Position numbers and translations under genes: made by a program | NCBI GenBank assembly: GCA_018713405.1 | Contig: DVOR01000063.1 | Span: 1 to 6,247, forward strand | From: Candidatus Spyradenecus faecavium | Lineage (GTDB): Bacteria; Verrucomicrobiota; Kiritimatiellia; RFP12; DVOR01 | Length of the DNA: 6,247 nt | Reading direction: 5' to 3' | Part shown: piece after piece, positions 5,867 through 6,247 of the stretch | Layout: each line of letters starts with the position of its first letter | How positions within the stretch are numbered: position 1 is the stretch's first letter | Notes under the pieces: generated by a model | What the model was told of the DNA's origin: nothing | Seen by the model: the letters and a program-made list of their open reading frames with translations, nothing else | Databases searched by the model: none

Positions 5867-5904
5867 CCCTTCCTTTTCCCCGGACAGTATTGGGGTCGCC
5901 TCTT

Positions 5905-5978
5905 GGCACGTCCGCAGGACGTGCCGCGGGTGCAGGGGGAGCTTCCCCCTGCCGGGGTGTGGGGCGGCGCCCCACACC
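5905..5978. repeat. cluster of three perfect hairpins with 3-nt loops
   Basis: Hairpin 1: GGCACGTCC, GCA, GGACGTGCC (5905-5925). Hairpin 2: GCAGGGGGA, GCT, TCCCCCTGC (5932-5952). Hairpin 3: GGTGTGGGGC, GGC, GCCCCACACC (5956-5978). The stems are 9, 9 and 10 bp without a mismatch, and the spacers are 6 and 3 bases. The arms differ from each other in sequence, so the common feature is structural. No gene is adjacent within 300 bases, and no T-run follows that would mark a terminator. Confidence 0.75.
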
Positions 5979-6058
5979 TTCCATCCATCCACCCCCTCCC
6001 TTTTCCATCCATCTTCCCTTCACCCCTTCTTTCCTTCTCCGCATCCTTCCCTCTCTTC
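5979..6058. other. pyrimidine-rich tract
   Basis: 80 bases contain only 8 purines on the plus strand. TTCCATCCATC occurs twice (5979-5989, 6003-6013). There is no coding signal. From 6059 to 6129 the sequence is ordinary non-coding DNA in which I see nothing further. Confidence 0.6.
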
Positions 6059-6129
6059 GTGCTCCCCTGTGTCCTCCCCGAACCCGTCACCATCTGCCGC
6101 CCATTCCAAATAAGTGCTGATGAATTTCT

Positions 6130-6217
6130 GAAACCCTTAAGGGTTTGGCTCAAAACCCTTAGGGTTTGGGGTCGAACCCCTTAGGGTTTCGGGTCGGACC
6201 CTTTAGGGTTTGGGGCG
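6130..6217. repeat. four 22-bp tandem repeats, each centred on a CCCTTAGGG palindrome
   Basis: Units of exactly 22 bases lie at 6130-6151, 6152-6173, 6174-6195 and 6196-6217. Each contains an inverted repeat built on AAACCC-TTA-GGGTTT. The first carries the perfect 16-bp palindrome AAACCCTTAAGGGTTT (6131-6146). The later units degenerate slightly and gain G/C toward the right, and each ends in a GGCTC, GGGTC or GGGCG type spacer. Confidence 0.8.
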
Positions 6218-6247
6218 GGGGGGCCGGCGGAGGGGGCGGGAAACGGG
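6212..6247 (+). other. G-rich tail with quadruplex potential
   Basis: G-runs of 4, 7, 5, 3 and 3 bases lie at 6212-6215, 6217-6223, 6232-6236, 6238-6240 and 6245-6247, separated by spacers of 1 to 8 bases. It overlaps the last 22-bp unit and runs to the window edge, so its full extent is unknown. Confidence 0.5.

Larger units (their letters stand above)
5616..5892. mobile_element. candidate MITE-like element (about 277 bp) with 18-bp terminal inverted repeats
   Basis: The left end 5616-5633 and the reverse complement of the right end 5875-5892 match at 16 of 18 positions (consensus CARTANTGTCCGGGGAAA; the inner 12 bases TGTCCGGGGAAA are identical). The interior has no credible gene and is filled with smaller inverted repeats, as expected of a non-autonomous element. 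CGCCTC occurs at 5610-5615 and again at 5897-5902, but the right copy is 4 bases away from the repeat end, so I do not claim a target duplication. An alternative is two independent intergenic repeats facing each other. Confidence 0.45.

Noticed and set aside
5653..6120. Overlapping plus- and minus-strand frames of 90-158 codons in the repeat region
   Set aside because: They run through inverted repeats and pyrimidine tracts and overlap one another on both strands. The proteins are low-complexity with no family resemblance. An SD-like purine run before ATG 5763 is part of the repeat DNA.
6130..6217. Telomere-like TTTAGGG repeats
   Set aside because: The motif resembles a plant-type telomere repeat only within each 22-bp palindromic unit. 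The surrounding genes are bacterial and the period is 22, not 7.
6130..6217. CRISPR array
   Set aside because: The units are contiguous 22-bp repeats without unique spacers, and no cas gene is present.

Overview
The window is a high-GC stretch with C/G-ending codons. Its best-supported content is part of a peptide ABC-transporter operon, followed by an unusually repeat-rich intergenic region. The organism is a high-GC bacterium. The first gene resembles, from memory only, a family of large proteins of unknown function in Planctomycetes and relatives. Together with the packed intergenic repeats this suggests the PVC superphylum (Kiritimatiellota, Lentisphaerota or Planctomycetota type), but no rRNA or marker gene is present to confirm it.

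Layout: (1) 1-1565, plus strand: the 3' part of a gene of unknown function, open to the left edge. (2) 1585-4011, plus strand: a YejE-type peptide/microcin-transporter permease of 808 residues. This is more than twice the usual length, because about 460 residues are inserted in the loop between membrane segments 1 and 2. Part of that insert is a run of six repeats about 38-39 residues apart. (3) 4020-4994, plus strand: an OppD/DppD-type ATPase with all ABC motifs and the four-cysteine tail. The three genes are 19 and 8 bases apart and are probably co-transcribed. (4) 4995-5201: convergent intergenic region with a GC hairpin just after the ATPase stop, four 9-bp tandem repeats and an 8-bp inverted repeat. 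(5) 5202-5531, minus strand: an unrecognised 109-residue protein with a strong ribosome binding site. (6) 5532-6247: no credible gene, but a chain of repeat structures. It holds a roughly 277-bp MITE-like element with 18-bp terminal inverted repeats that contains two related palindromic modules, then three consecutive perfect 3-nt-loop hairpins, a pyrimidine tract, a 22-bp tandem array of CCCTTAGGG palindromes, and a G-rich tail.

Together the YejE-like permease and the ATPase would form the inner-membrane channel half and motor of a peptide importer. The partner permease, the binding protein and a second ATPase are not in the window. The most novel signals are the repeat-bearing insertion inside the permease and the composite repeat region at the right-hand end.
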